This document shows positions 7,645 to 16,364 of a stretch of 29,613 nucleotides of DNA, piece by piece. Each line of letters opens with the position of its first letter. The stretch's first letter is position 1. The position numbers were made by a program, and so were the translations under genes. Below the pieces are notes generated by a model, which saw only the letters and a list, made by a program, of their open reading frames with translations, was not told where the DNA came from and searched no databases. Source of the stretch: Candidatus Vogelbacteria bacterium (GTDB lineage: Bacteria > Patescibacteria > Paceibacteria > UBA9973 > UBA12445); the NCBI GenBank assembly GCA_016201425.1, contig JACQCW010000042.1:1-29613 (forward strand), in the 5' to 3' direction.

Positions 7645-9156
7645 ATGAAAATCTGCCTCATCTTACAACGCAACTTTGCGTACATAGGTCACAGTATCGC
7701 AATGACCATAAAAGAAAAATACGGAGAAAGCGAGTTTTGTGGCTACGTAAGTTTAAGATCAAGCCACGATTTTTTAAAAAAACAACCTGATGTTCATTAT
7801 ACATCCTTGTTGTTGGATGAGGAAATACATGAAAGATTTCGAGGGGCTTCACTCGATCTAAATTATTTAAATAAATTGGAAAATGAATACGGCTATCCAA
7901 CCCTGTGGCCTTATTTAATATCGGATAGAGTAGTAATTTCCGGGCAACTTCTAAGAGAATACCCTCACGACACACCTCAGTATAGCCACGAAGACATGCT
8001 AAAAATAATCCAGGTAAAATCTCTTGCCATATCTAAGTTTCTTGATGAGGAAAAACCAAACGCTCTTATCTACTCTGTCGTGGCCGGAGTTGGAAACACA
8101 CTTTTATATCAGATGGCGAAAAAACGAGGTATAAAAATGCTAGGAATTGTCCCTACTACCATAAAAAAAAGATATACAATTAGCCCATCCCACAATTTTT
8201 TCTTCGAAGTCAAGAAAAATATAGTGTCAAAGGAACTTTTAAACGAGGCAAAAGACTTTTTAGAGCAATTTAGAAAAAATCCTCTCCCATACAACGCCAA
8301 CTTTAGTCCCGAAAAACAAAATATAAACCGAGCAGGCCAGTTAAAATTTCTAATGCCAAAAAATTTAGTTCGTTCTTTTTTTGCAATTAATTCCGAATTC
8401 AAGAAATATATATGTGTCAAAAATAACGACTACTCATCAGTTAAGCCATGGTTTTTTTTGTTCGATCGAATTAAACGCAAATTAAGAAATTTGCGCGGAC
8501 AAAATGACTTATACGATAAATTCAATCCAAATGAAAACTTTGTATTCTATCCTCTTCAAGTCGAGCCAGAAATGTCATTATCCGTTCAGGCACCTTCATA
8601 CTTTAGCGACCAGCAATACTTGATCAAACAGATCGCAATGTCGCTACCTGTTGGGTTTAAGCTTTATGTAAAAGAACACCCACAAATGGCCGAATACCGA
8701 CCCAGAGCCTTCTATAAAAAAATAAAAGGAATCCCCAATGTAAAGCTGATTAATCCATCAATAAAAAGCTTTGACATTTTCCCTTATGCCAAACTTATAA
8801 CAACAATCAACGGCACGAGTGGCTGGGAAGCATCCATGCTCAAAAAGCCAGCAATTACCTTCGGAAGTACATTTTACAATCAACTGTCTTTTGTGAAGAA
8901 CTGCAAAAGCATCGCCGATCTGCCATTAATGATCAAGGAACAGCTCGAAAATTTTAAATACAGCGAAGAAGAGCTGGTAAATTTTATTGCCAACATTATT
9001 TCTGACTCTGTGGATGTCGATTTACCAAAACTCTGGGACGTTGAATCTGACATGGACAAAAAAAGATTAGGGCTCAGACCGCTTGTAAACTTAATTATCT
9101 CAAAAATTTTACCTCCTGTGACCAAAAGTAGCCCGCTCAGTTATAATGTTACATGA
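7645..9156 (+). CDS. second KpsC/KpsS-like capsule polysaccharide synthesis protein
   Basis: A soluble 503-residue protein distantly similar to the 4547-5983 product. The shared C-terminal blocks are FVFYPLQVEPEMS, KLYVKEHPQMAEYRPRAF, and TTINGTSGWEASMLKKPAITFG, the nucleotide-binding-like end of Capsule_synth proteins. The N-terminal half is distinct and contains a FLDEEKPNALIYSVVAGVGN stretch resembling the start of a Rossmann-like lobe. It likely transfers a sugar to a lipid or glycan acceptor in the cytoplasm, possibly from a CMP donor. It is the first gene of a four-gene plus-strand operon and overlaps the dehydrogenase gene by 4 nt (ATGA). A TATAAA box 10 nt before the ATG and the absence of a Shine-Dalgarno are compatible with a leaderless message. 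Substrate unknown. Confidence 0.77.
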   Translation: MKICLILQRNFAYIGHSIAMTIKEKYGESEFCGYVSLRSSHDFLKKQPDVHYTSLLLDEEIHERFRGASLDLNYLNKLENEYGYPTLWPYLISDRVVISGQLLREYPHDTPQYSHEDMLKIIQVKSLAISKFLDEEKPNALIYSVVAGVGNTLLYQMAKKRGIKMLGIVPTTIKKRYTISPSHNFFFEVKKNIVSKELLNEAKDFLEQFRKNPLPYNANFSPEKQNINRAGQLKFLMPKNLVRSFFAINSEFKKYICVKNNDYSSVKPWFFLFDRIKRKLRNLRGQNDLYDKFNPNENFVFYPLQVEPEMSLSVQAPSYFSDQQYLIKQIAMSLPVGFKLYVKEHPQMAEYRPRAFYKKIKGIPNVKLINPSIKSFDIFPYAKLITTINGTSGWEASMLKKPAITFGSTFYNQLSFVKNCKSIADLPLMIKEQLENFKYSEEELVNFIANIISDSVDVDLPKLWDVESDMDKKRLGLRPLVNLIISKILPPVTKSSPLSYNVT

Positions 9157-10355
9157 GTCCAAAAACCCATAAAAAATATGATATTTGTGTAATCGGTGGC
9201 GCTGGACACATTGGTCTACCCCTGGGTATTACCTTTGCGAATAGCGGATTTAAAACAACCCTACTTGATATAAACAAGGAAGGTCTCCAAAAAATTAAGG
9301 ATGGTAAAATGCCATTTAAAGAGGAAAGTGGTGAAAAAGAGTTAAAAAAAGCTCTCTTAAGTAAAAAACTCTCCACAAGCACGTCGCCTGAAGTCATCTG
9401 CGACTGTGACATAATTGTTGTTGTTATAGGCACACCAGTAGACGAGTATCTCAATCCCGATTTTAGAGGAATCATTCGTCTGGTTGATACTTATATCCCC
9501 CACTTTAAAGATGGACAAACTTTAATTTTACGAAGTACGGTGCTACCAGGCACTTCAGAAAAGATCCAAAACTATCTTTACCAAAAGGGGAAAAAGATTA
9601 GTGTGGCATTTTGTCCTGAACGTATCATCCAAGGAAAAGCTTTAATTGAATTAAAAGAGGCTCCTCAAATAATTTCAGCCTTCTCAGAAACTACTCTAAA
9701 AAAAGTTGAAAAAATTTTTAAAAAAATTACAAAGAAAAAAATAATTAAATTGAAGCCAATCGAGGCGGAACTCGCTAAACTTTACTCAAATGCTTGGAGA
9801 TATATAAGCTTCGCGGTCGCCAATCAATTCTATATGATATCGAAGGATCATGATCTAGATTATGTAAAGATACACGAGGCAATGACCGAAGATTACCCGA
9901 GGAACAATGGGTTGCCGATGCCGGGATTTGCTGCCGGACCCTGCCTCTTCAAAGACACAATGCAACTCTCGGCCTTCGCCCACAACAACTTTTTCCTTGG
10001 ACACTCTGCAATGCTCATTAATGAAGGACTGCCAGCTTTTATAGTTAACAAACTCAAACAAAAGCATAATCTAAGAGATAAAAAGATTGGCATTCTCGGT
10101 ATGGCCTTCAAGGCCAACAATGATGACCCCAGAGATAGCTTGGCATACAAGCTGAAAAAAATAGCTCATACAGAATGTAAAGAAGTTTTTTGTCATGATA
10201 TTTACATTAAAGACCAGGATTTCCACTCACTAGAGAAAGTTTTAGAGAAATCAGATATTATTATCCTTGCGACACCGCATAATGAGTACAAACGCATTGA
10301 TCCCAAAAAATACCCAAAAAAAACGTTCATCGATATTTGGAGTTTTTGGAATTAA
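9153..10355 (+). CDS. UDP-glucose/UDP-ManNAc dehydrogenase-family nucleotide-sugar dehydrogenase
   Basis: Oxidises C6 of a UDP-sugar to a uronic acid using two NAD+. In 400 residues it shows the N-terminal Rossmann loop GGAGHIG (15-21), the central IGTPVDE and RSTVLPGT segments, CPERIIQG with Glu157, KLYSNAWRY with Lys209 and Asn213, and PGFAAGPCLFKD with the catalytic Cys264 and the following Lys267/Asp268. The C-terminal GMAFKANNDDPRDS is the UDP-binding domain signature. All catalytic residues are present, so it should be active. Family features do not decide between UDP-Glc, UDP-GlcNAc and UDP-ManNAc as substrate. It overlaps the upstream capsule gene by 4 nt, and the epimerase gene follows after 15 nt. 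Confidence 0.92.
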   Translation: MSPKTHKKYDICVIGGAGHIGLPLGITFANSGFKTTLLDINKEGLQKIKDGKMPFKEESGEKELKKALLSKKLSTSTSPEVICDCDIIVVVIGTPVDEYLNPDFRGIIRLVDTYIPHFKDGQTLILRSTVLPGTSEKIQNYLYQKGKKISVAFCPERIIQGKALIELKEAPQIISAFSETTLKKVEKIFKKITKKKIIKLKPIEAELAKLYSNAWRYISFAVANQFYMISKDHDLDYVKIHEAMTEDYPRNNGLPMPGFAAGPCLFKDTMQLSAFAHNNFFLGHSAMLINEGLPAFIVNKLKQKHNLRDKKIGILGMAFKANNDDPRDSLAYKLKKIAHTECKEVFCHDIYIKDQDFHSLEKVLEKSDIIILATPHNEYKRIDPKKYPKKTFIDIWSFWN

Positions 10356-10370
10356 AACTAATATGAAATC

Positions 10371-11390
10371 ATGAAAATACTTGTAACAGGCTCAGCTGGT
10401 TTTATTTCAGGTTATCTGGTAGACGAGTTACTGAAAAACGGGCATACAGTTGTGGGCATAGACAACTTTAGCAAATACGGCCCGATCGAAAAGAGTTATG
10501 ATAAAAACAAAAACTATAAATTTTTTCGAGGCGATGTAAAAGACTTCGACTTAATGAAAAAACTTATAACTGATTGTGACCAGATTGTAGCCTCTGCGGC
10601 CATGATTGGTGGAATATCCTATTTCCATGAATTAGCCTACGACCTACTGGCGGAAAACGAAAGAATAATAGCATCGACCTTTGATGCGGCGATTTGGGCG
10701 TATAAAAACAGAAAGCTCAAAAAAATAAATGTGTTATCTTCATCTATGGTATTTGAAAGTAGTAAAACTTTTCCAAGTAAAGAGGGAGATCAGCTATCAA
10801 TTCCACCACCGCTATCGACCTATGGTTTTCAAAAACTATCATGCGAATATTTCGCAAAAGGCGCACACGAGCAGTATGGCCTACCATATACAATTATAAG
10901 ACCATTCAACTGTGTTGGAACAGGAGAAATGCGCGCGAAATGTGATAAAGAAGTTATCTCGGGAAATGTAAAACTGGCGATGAGCCACGTTGTGCCGGAT
11001 TTAGTACAAAAGATAATAAAGGGACAATACCCATTGCACATCCTAGGAAGTGGTAAGCAAATAAGGCACTATACGTACGGCGGAGACCTAGCTAGGGGTA
11101 TAAGGATGTGCATTGAAAAGAAAGAAGCCACCAATCAGGACCTCAACCTCTCCACAAAAGAACCAACAACGGTACTCGATCTCGCCAAAGTAATTTGGAA
11201 AAAGATAAATCCAAGTAAACCCTTCAAGCATGTGTCCGACACACCGTTTATTTATGATGTGCAAAAAAGAGTTCCATCAACGTCTAAAGCAAAAAGACTG
11301 CTTGGTTATGAAGCAATAACTCCTCTCTCTAAAATTTTGGATGAAGTAATTCCCTGGATTCAAGAGCAAGTTCGAATTGGTAACATTTAA
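10371..11390 (+). CDS. NAD-dependent epimerase/dehydratase (extended SDR)
   Basis: A 339-residue extended short-chain dehydrogenase related to nucleotide-sugar 4-epimerases. Catalytic Tyr151 and Lys155 are in TYGFQKLSCEYF, and the upstream Ser is in VLSSSMVFES (residues 121-130). FRGDVKD is the adenine-side acid. One oddity: the nucleotide loop reads TGSAGFISGYL, so the third Gly of GxxGxxG is Ser13 followed by Gly14, a one-position swap from the common GFIGSHL order. Placed directly after the dehydrogenase, it may epimerise or decarboxylate the uronic acid, but this is inference from position. Zero nucleotides separate its stop from the following GT4 start. Confidence 0.9.
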   Translation: MKILVTGSAGFISGYLVDELLKNGHTVVGIDNFSKYGPIEKSYDKNKNYKFFRGDVKDFDLMKKLITDCDQIVASAAMIGGISYFHELAYDLLAENERIIASTFDAAIWAYKNRKLKKINVLSSSMVFESSKTFPSKEGDQLSIPPPLSTYGFQKLSCEYFAKGAHEQYGLPYTIIRPFNCVGTGEMRAKCDKEVISGNVKLAMSHVVPDLVQKIIKGQYPLHILGSGKQIRHYTYGGDLARGIRMCIEKKEATNQDLNLSTKEPTTVLDLAKVIWKKINPSKPFKHVSDTPFIYDVQKRVPSTSKAKRLLGYEAITPLSKILDEVIPWIQEQVRIGNI

Positions 11391-12578
11391 ATGAAGATTT
11401 TTTTTGTAACTTCAAAGCTGAACTTCGAAACTGCCGGTGGCTCCATAGAGGAATTCGACCTAATGATCAAAGACTTGATCAGGCTAGGTAACGATGTAAC
11501 GGCAGTAACAGTGTTTTCTCACGGCAACAATATACCAACACCACTTCCCTATAAACTAATCGCAGAAGATTGCAGATCAAAAAGCTTGCTTGGCATTGCA
11601 TGGTCGGCTTATAAGATTTTTAAAAAATATTCAGACCAAGCGGATTTTTTTCAGGTTGACGGACATATATTTTTATATGGGGCTGGACTTTATCGTCTTT
11701 TGGGCGGGAAAACGCCAATTTCGGCATTTTTTAACAGAGAACTTATTTGCTGGCCAGAAAACGTGTCCCATCTATTTGTAAGTAACAGTAAAAACATACT
11801 TATTGCAATAAAACAGTCGATCAGAAAAGCAATAGAGAAAAATATCGGTATGAAAGTAGCGAGCAAAATTGACATCTTATCGTTCACAAACCCCGTACTC
11901 CAAAATTTCTATGAAAGATTCGGCCTAAGAAAAGATGCTGGATCCTTAATTCTTAGCGATCCACTGGATTTTCAAAAAATTATGAACTTAGGTGGGGTTA
12001 CAGAAACATCCTACATAGACCGTAACAAAACAAGCGGTGTGATTAATCTATTTTATTCAAGCCGCATGGTGCCGGGCAAAGGATTTGACCTCTTACTTGA
12101 AGCATTCAACAAAATCGAAAGCAAAGACCATTATCATCTGATCCTTGGTGGCAGTGGGCCGGAAGAGAATCTAATTAAACAAAAAATAAAATCTCTAGAC
12201 ATAGAAAAATATGTTGAGTTGACGGGCTGGCTTAACAAAAAAGATCTTTACAAATACCACAAAACTGCTGACATCTTCATTCAGCCACGATGGAGAACCG
12301 AGCTTACATCCGTTACGCTATTCTATGCGATGGCTTTTGGCCTGCCATGCATTTTACCAGGAGGTGGTGGTCTAGAATGGTCGGCCAAAGGTGCAGCTAT
12401 CTACTTTAAAGATTCAGACTACCAAGATTTAGCCATACAAATAGAAACATTGGGTAACGACAGCCTCCTCCGTGAAAGATTATCCAAAAACTGCTACAAG
12501 AGACTGAACGATCCGGAAATTGACCACCGATCAACCATCAGCAGACTAAACGATGCCATGTTGACACTAAAAAAATGA
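11391..12578 (+). CDS. GT4-family glycosyltransferase
   Basis: A 395-residue GT-B retaining glycosyltransferase. The N-terminal acceptor lobe begins MKIFFVTSKLNFETAGGSIE, and the C-terminal donor lobe has FYSSRMVPGKGFDLLLEAF, ILGGSGPEENL and ADIFIQPRWRTELTSVTLFYAMAFG. In the usual EX7E motif the second Glu is replaced by Tyr here (E-L-T-S-V-T-L-F-Y), which is unusual for GT4 and may alter nucleotide-ribose contact. The start codon follows the epimerase stop directly, so translation is probably coupled. Last gene of the plus-strand operon; it converges with a GT-C gene with only 3 nt between them. Sugar donor unknown. Confidence 0.88.
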   Translation: MKIFFVTSKLNFETAGGSIEEFDLMIKDLIRLGNDVTAVTVFSHGNNIPTPLPYKLIAEDCRSKSLLGIAWSAYKIFKKYSDQADFFQVDGHIFLYGAGLYRLLGGKTPISAFFNRELICWPENVSHLFVSNSKNILIAIKQSIRKAIEKNIGMKVASKIDILSFTNPVLQNFYERFGLRKDAGSLILSDPLDFQKIMNLGGVTETSYIDRNKTSGVINLFYSSRMVPGKGFDLLLEAFNKIESKDHYHLILGGSGPEENLIKQKIKSLDIEKYVELTGWLNKKDLYKYHKTADIFIQPRWRTELTSVTLFYAMAFGLPCILPGGGGLEWSAKGAAIYFKDSDYQDLAIQIETLGNDSLLRERLSKNCYKRLNDPEIDHRSTISRLNDAMLTLKK

Positions 12579-12581
12579 CAC

Positions 12582-14360
12582 CTAGATAGCTAAATATTTA
12601 TAAAGATATATTCCCTGATTTTTACTTAATTCAGTAATTCGAGAACTCAAGAAAGAAAGATCAAACTCTGAGTCTTTATTTTTATCCCACACAAAATACT
12701 TGATATCATAGTGAGAAAATAATTGAACGATACCATCTTTGTGTTTCAAGAATTTATCGGTATATTCTTTATCTAAAGAGTTTATTAATGTCGTGCGTTT
12801 GACCAAGACTGTCGGATCATTATTTTGCAGTCTGCTCATATAATCATAATAGTCAAAACCAGAGCTAAGCCCCTCTAGATTATAATACAGATTTAGATAT
12901 TTCAAATTATTCTTATTGGATAGAGAATTTTCTATAAATTCATTAAGGCTATTTCGGGCCGACTTATTTAAATATATATATAAAAACAAACTATCCTTCA
13001 AATGTTGCACGTCTGTGTTATGCAGTAATGCAGATCCAGCATAAAAAATATCGTGATTTGTATAGATCGGTATCAAATAGGAGTCTGATGGATCCATGCT
13101 ATTTAACACCACAGAATCTGTAGCGTCCGCATTTAAAATATTCAATATAGGTTTATAATTTTGCTCATACTTCTTGGCATCAACGGTCGTCAAAGTCGAT
13201 CGGTACTGACCAACGGCAGTATTCAAAAAAACGAGTATCGTGAGAAAAAGAAAAGTTAACTCTTTGTAAATTTTCGACGGCAACAAACCCCAGATCAAGT
13301 ACAAAGACAACACGATCGAAACTGGAACAACAAAATACCAGTAGTAATGACCGAATTGCAGCATTTTACCCGATAAAATCTGTTGGTTCAATGCGATCCA
13401 TCCAGTTATAATTAGCGATAGAACAAACCACCTATTCTTGTCATCATCGAGTCTCCAAAAATTTATGGCGAATATTATCATCGTAATAAAACCAATCTTA
13501 CTAAAGATCGGCTGATGTCCGGTAGATGACCACGCAAAATAAGAGATTTGTTTCCCCATACTAGTTCTTAAAAACCCGAACAGACTTACCACATTATATA
13601 AGCCGAGTATCACTCCCAGACAAAACGAAGCAAACACTCTTTTGGACAAGCCAAACTCCCGCCTTAATATTAGGACAACAATCAGAGCGAAGTACGACGC
13701 TGCAATAAACGTCCAAGTGTAAAAATATATGTAGAATGAGGCTCCAAAAATGACTCCAGCAATAATGTCATTCTTAAGATCACGAACCTTGCAAGAACGA
13801 AGAAGAAATAAACAATGCGAGAAGAAAAATATGGAAGAAACGTATGGATAGATCTGCCGTCCATACATATTAAAATCGTCAAAAAAAAGAGCTTTATTAT
13901 AAATAATGGAATAACCACCGACAACAAACAAAGAAGCGATAATTGAAAGTTGCTTGTCTGAAGAAAGTTCAAAGCAAAACAAATATATAACAATAAGCAA
14001 AAAAAATACACCGACAAAATTGTAAAGATTGTATATTGAAACAATATCAATCTTATCCTGAAGACCCAAAATTAGCACCGGTGCAAGCATAACTTTTTCC
14101 GCGTAAGAAAAATATGGATCTTGCCCATCTTTACCCTCGTGCAACACAGAATTGCCTAGACTATGGTGCTCCAACACTTCCTTTCCCCTCGCTAAATATT
14201 GATGCACGTCAGTACCAAAATGCGCTATGTTAATACCCTGATAACTCCCTGAGTCGATATATGGGAAAATTATTACTGGCATCATTACAAGAATAGTCAA
14301 AGAAAGACTTAGGAAAATAAGTAGCCAATTATCGCGCATCGTTCTAATAAATCGCAGCAT
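12582..14360 (-). CDS. polytopic membrane protein, probable GT-C-type glycosyltransferase
   Basis: A 592-residue protein with roughly ten to twelve hydrophobic segments in residues 12-400 followed by a soluble C-terminal domain of about 190 residues. After the first TM the loop FGTDVHQYLARGKEVLE has an acidic residue where GT-C enzymes keep their catalytic Asp, and KVMLAPVL and FDDFNMYGRQIYP lie in later loops. This matches the architecture of polyprenyl-phosphate-sugar-dependent transferases, but no strict signature was identified, so an O-antigen ligase or a polymer-handling membrane protein remains possible. It converges with the GT4 gene and diverges from the 183-aa gene across 65 nt. Confidence 0.7.
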   Translation of the reverse strand: MLRFIRTMRDNWLLIFLSLSLTILVMMPVIIFPYIDSGSYQGINIAHFGTDVHQYLARGKEVLEHHSLGNSVLHEGKDGQDPYFSYAEKVMLAPVLILGLQDKIDIVSIYNLYNFVGVFFLLIVIYLFCFELSSDKQLSIIASLFVVGGYSIIYNKALFFDDFNMYGRQIYPYVSSIFFFSHCLFLLRSCKVRDLKNDIIAGVIFGASFYIYFYTWTFIAASYFALIVVLILRREFGLSKRVFASFCLGVILGLYNVVSLFGFLRTSMGKQISYFAWSSTGHQPIFSKIGFITMIIFAINFWRLDDDKNRWFVLSLIITGWIALNQQILSGKMLQFGHYYWYFVVPVSIVLSLYLIWGLLPSKIYKELTFLFLTILVFLNTAVGQYRSTLTTVDAKKYEQNYKPILNILNADATDSVVLNSMDPSDSYLIPIYTNHDIFYAGSALLHNTDVQHLKDSLFLYIYLNKSARNSLNEFIENSLSNKNNLKYLNLYYNLEGLSSGFDYYDYMSRLQNNDPTVLVKRTTLINSLDKEYTDKFLKHKDGIVQLFSHYDIKYFVWDKNKDSEFDLSFLSSRITELSKNQGIYLYKYLAI

Positions 14361-14385
14361 ATTTAGAAATTTAACTTTTTATAAA

Positions 14386-14413
14386 TTGAATGATACCATT
14401 ATGTTGATATCAT
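14386..14413 (+). promoter_or_regulatory. possible promoter of the 183-aa gene
   Basis: TTGAAT at 14386-14391 and TATCAT at 14408-14413 are separated by 16 nt in the 65-nt divergent gap 14361-14425. The -10 box ends 12 nt before the ATG at 14426, so the transcript would have almost no leader. The -10 box overlaps the palindrome TGATATCA (14405-14412). Assigned by eye only. Confidence 0.35.
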
Positions 14414-14425
14414 AAAAAGCAACAA

Positions 14426-14977
14426 ATGGACTCAAAAAAACGACTCGGAAAAATTATAGCATTTTATTTCACCATTTTCGCTATATTTACAATATTATTT
14501 TTTTGTTATTTTTATTCACCACTTTTTTCTAGTCAATGGGTTTTGTTTTATCGTGGTATTGAATTACTTTTAATCACAATATTCTCAACTTTGCTGGTCG
14601 GAATCATAATTAACAATCACTGGTTTCGTTTAACTCAGGAGAGCCTTATCGCTGCACTTATAGTTTCGCTATCTATCCACGTCAGTTTTTTTGTGATCTT
14701 TCCAGTCACATTTGATCGTTCCGTCACCATGTACCTCCTATCGAGACTTAACACAAATTCCGTAACTCAGTCATGCAACGGACTCTCAGAAAATAATCTT
14801 GAACAATCCTTCATTAACGAATATGTAATTCAACAAGGCGCGGTCAATCGCCGAATTAAAGAACAGTTAATTATCAAAATGTTGGAAGAAAACAACTCCT
14901 GTGTACAGTTAACTGCGCAAGGTAAAAATTTCCTTAAACTTTCAGCAATTATAAAAAAAGTATACAAGATAAAATAA
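14426..14977 (+). CDS. small 3-TM membrane protein with a winged-helix-like C-terminal tail, function unknown
   Basis: A 183-residue protein. Hydrophobic segments lie at about 8-30, 38-62 and 72-94, followed by PVTFDRSVTMYLLS (93-106) and a polar tail of about 75 residues. The tail reads like a short helix-turn-wing: AVNRRIKEQL (139-148), then LTAQGKNFL (162-170) and a basic end. I do not recognise a named family with certainty, though FPVTxDRSV followed by an LTxxGK tail gives the impression of a conserved uncharacterised family near exopolysaccharide genes. It sits alone on the plus strand between two GT-C genes, converging with the second with 12 nt between stops. It may be an accessory subunit or regulator of a GT-C enzyme; that is inference from position only. 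Confidence 0.75.
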   Translation: MDSKKRLGKIIAFYFTIFAIFTILFFCYFYSPLFSSQWVLFYRGIELLLITIFSTLLVGIIINNHWFRLTQESLIAALIVSLSIHVSFFVIFPVTFDRSVTMYLLSRLNTNSVTQSCNGLSENNLEQSFINEYVIQQGAVNRRIKEQLIIKMLEENNSCVQLTAQGKNFLKLSAIIKKVYKIK

Positions 14978-14989
14978 TTCAATATTTTA

Positions 14990-16321
14990 CTATCTGAGAT
15001 GCTGAATTATTTTGCTGTAAAATACGCTAAAATTAATTAACCCATCAAGCAAACCGTTAACCATAATCGCAGAAAATGCGCCCGTTAAAATCTTAATCTC
15101 AATACGGTTGCCCCATTGAAAGGTGCAAACGAAATACGCCGCGAAAATTGCCAAAAAGGGATAAATTTGAAATCTGTATCGTGTCTCAATAACAGTTATA
15201 AAAAGAAGTAACGGAGTAATAAAAGTAAACAAGAACAGATACTTAACTTTCTCATCTAGAGTCCCAAGTAACTTTATAATGCCGCTCAAACTTAGGACAG
15301 AAACAATAATGGAGAAAACTGCGGAACAGAGTACGAATAGCCACTGCCGCCATCCGGACGTGTAGAACCAAAAACCCATTGGCCTCAAGATGCTGAAATA
15401 TTTGTTAATCCTTAAAAGGGTCAGTTTTAGAAATTCTACAGGACTAGATGCGAGAAAGGCAATAAACTGCTTCATGGATTCAATTTGAATATCAGTTTGC
15501 GCATGGCTAGCAATGAAGTCACTAATCACTGGTCCAGCCTCTTGCTCACCATTTGATCCAGGATGATTTCCTATCCAAAAGTTGAGCTGACCAGCCGTTC
15601 CAAATGGCATAAACACGTGAAAAACTGAGTAGTTCCTGATTGTCCAGGGCGTAAATACCAACAGTATAATCGCAGCCATAGAAAGCAAGTGTGACCAACC
15701 GACCTTTTTGTATGTGGCATAAGATAATATAGGTAAAAACAGAATTATTGGTGGACGTACTAAGACAGACACTCCCGCGACAAAAGATAAAGATAGGAGA
15801 TTTCGCAACGACTGATTATCAAGATATCTAAAAAATAAATAAATTAACGCACATGTAAAGAATAGGTAGAGTGTCTCTCCCATTAACATCGACGATATTT
15901 CAATCAGATCAGGATAAAAGCCGAATATCGCTCCGGCTATTAGCGCAACCTTGTTCCTATTTTCAAGTTCTGGAAAAACCTCTAAGCATAGCATATATAT
16001 TAGGTAGACCGTCAGAACATGCAAGAAGGCTTGAATGATCCAAACTATCTGATAACTATGCCCAAATATCACAAAAACTACGGCCAAAAAGTATTCATAT
16101 ACTGGCCCCACCCTAGAGATGGAGTAATCATGAAGTATATCTACTGACATATCTTCGCGATATCCATTACCGTTAACAATATTTTGGGCGATTCGGTCAT
16201 AGGCCGCAGCATCAACAACCGGCACAATCTTAAAGTAAAACGAATAAAAAGCACTGAGCAAAAAACTAAGTGCTAATATTGCCGTTAGAAGCTTATTTTG
16301 ATAAGTTGATTCCTTAAACAC
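14990..16321 (-). CDS. GT-C/PMT-like (ArnT-type) membrane glycosyltransferase
   Basis: A 443-residue polytopic protein with the layout of the PMT/ArnT family: TM1 at about 12-30, then loop VVDAAAYDRIAQNIVNGNGY with the catalytic-type Asp and aromatic residue, then SRVGPVYEYFLA, MLMGETLYLFF, VRPPIILFLP and TPWTIRNYSVF, all typical positions for lipid-linked-sugar transferases. The C-terminal TM has RYRFQIYPFLAIFAAY, the common ending of the family. Start is GTG at 16321; no ATG occurs before the first TM. It would move a sugar from polyprenyl phosphate to a glycan or protein on the outer face of the membrane. Divergent from a GT2 gene of the kind that makes such donors, 43 nt away if the GT2 starts at 16365. 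Confidence 0.87.
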   Translation of the reverse strand: MFKESTYQNKLLTAILALSFLLSAFYSFYFKIVPVVDAAAYDRIAQNIVNGNGYREDMSVDILHDYSISRVGPVYEYFLAVVFVIFGHSYQIVWIIQAFLHVLTVYLIYMLCLEVFPELENRNKVALIAGAIFGFYPDLIEISSMLMGETLYLFFTCALIYLFFRYLDNQSLRNLLSLSFVAGVSVLVRPPIILFLPILSYATYKKVGWSHLLSMAAIILLVFTPWTIRNYSVFHVFMPFGTAGQLNFWIGNHPGSNGEQEAGPVISDFIASHAQTDIQIESMKQFIAFLASSPVEFLKLTLLRINKYFSILRPMGFWFYTSGWRQWLFVLCSAVFSIIVSVLSLSGIIKLLGTLDEKVKYLFLFTFITPLLLFITVIETRYRFQIYPFLAIFAAYFVCTFQWGNRIEIKILTGAFSAIMVNGLLDGLINFSVFYSKIIQHLR

Positions 16322-16364
16322 AGTGTATATGCTATCATATCACTCAGGTAAAATAATTTCACTA

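Noticed and set aside
7658..7975. Minus-strand ORF of 105 codons inside the capsule gene
   Set aside because: Antisense to a well-supported coding frame and without domain features.
14405..14412. Palindrome TGATATCA as an operator
   Set aside because: Only 8 nt, overlapping the presumed -10 box in AT-rich DNA; too weak to list as a separate regulatory site.
16323..16364. Upstream start (MYMLSYHSGKIISL) for the GT2 gene
   Set aside because: These 14 residues precede the universal first strand of the family and lie in the short divergent control region; the ATG at 16365 is preferred.
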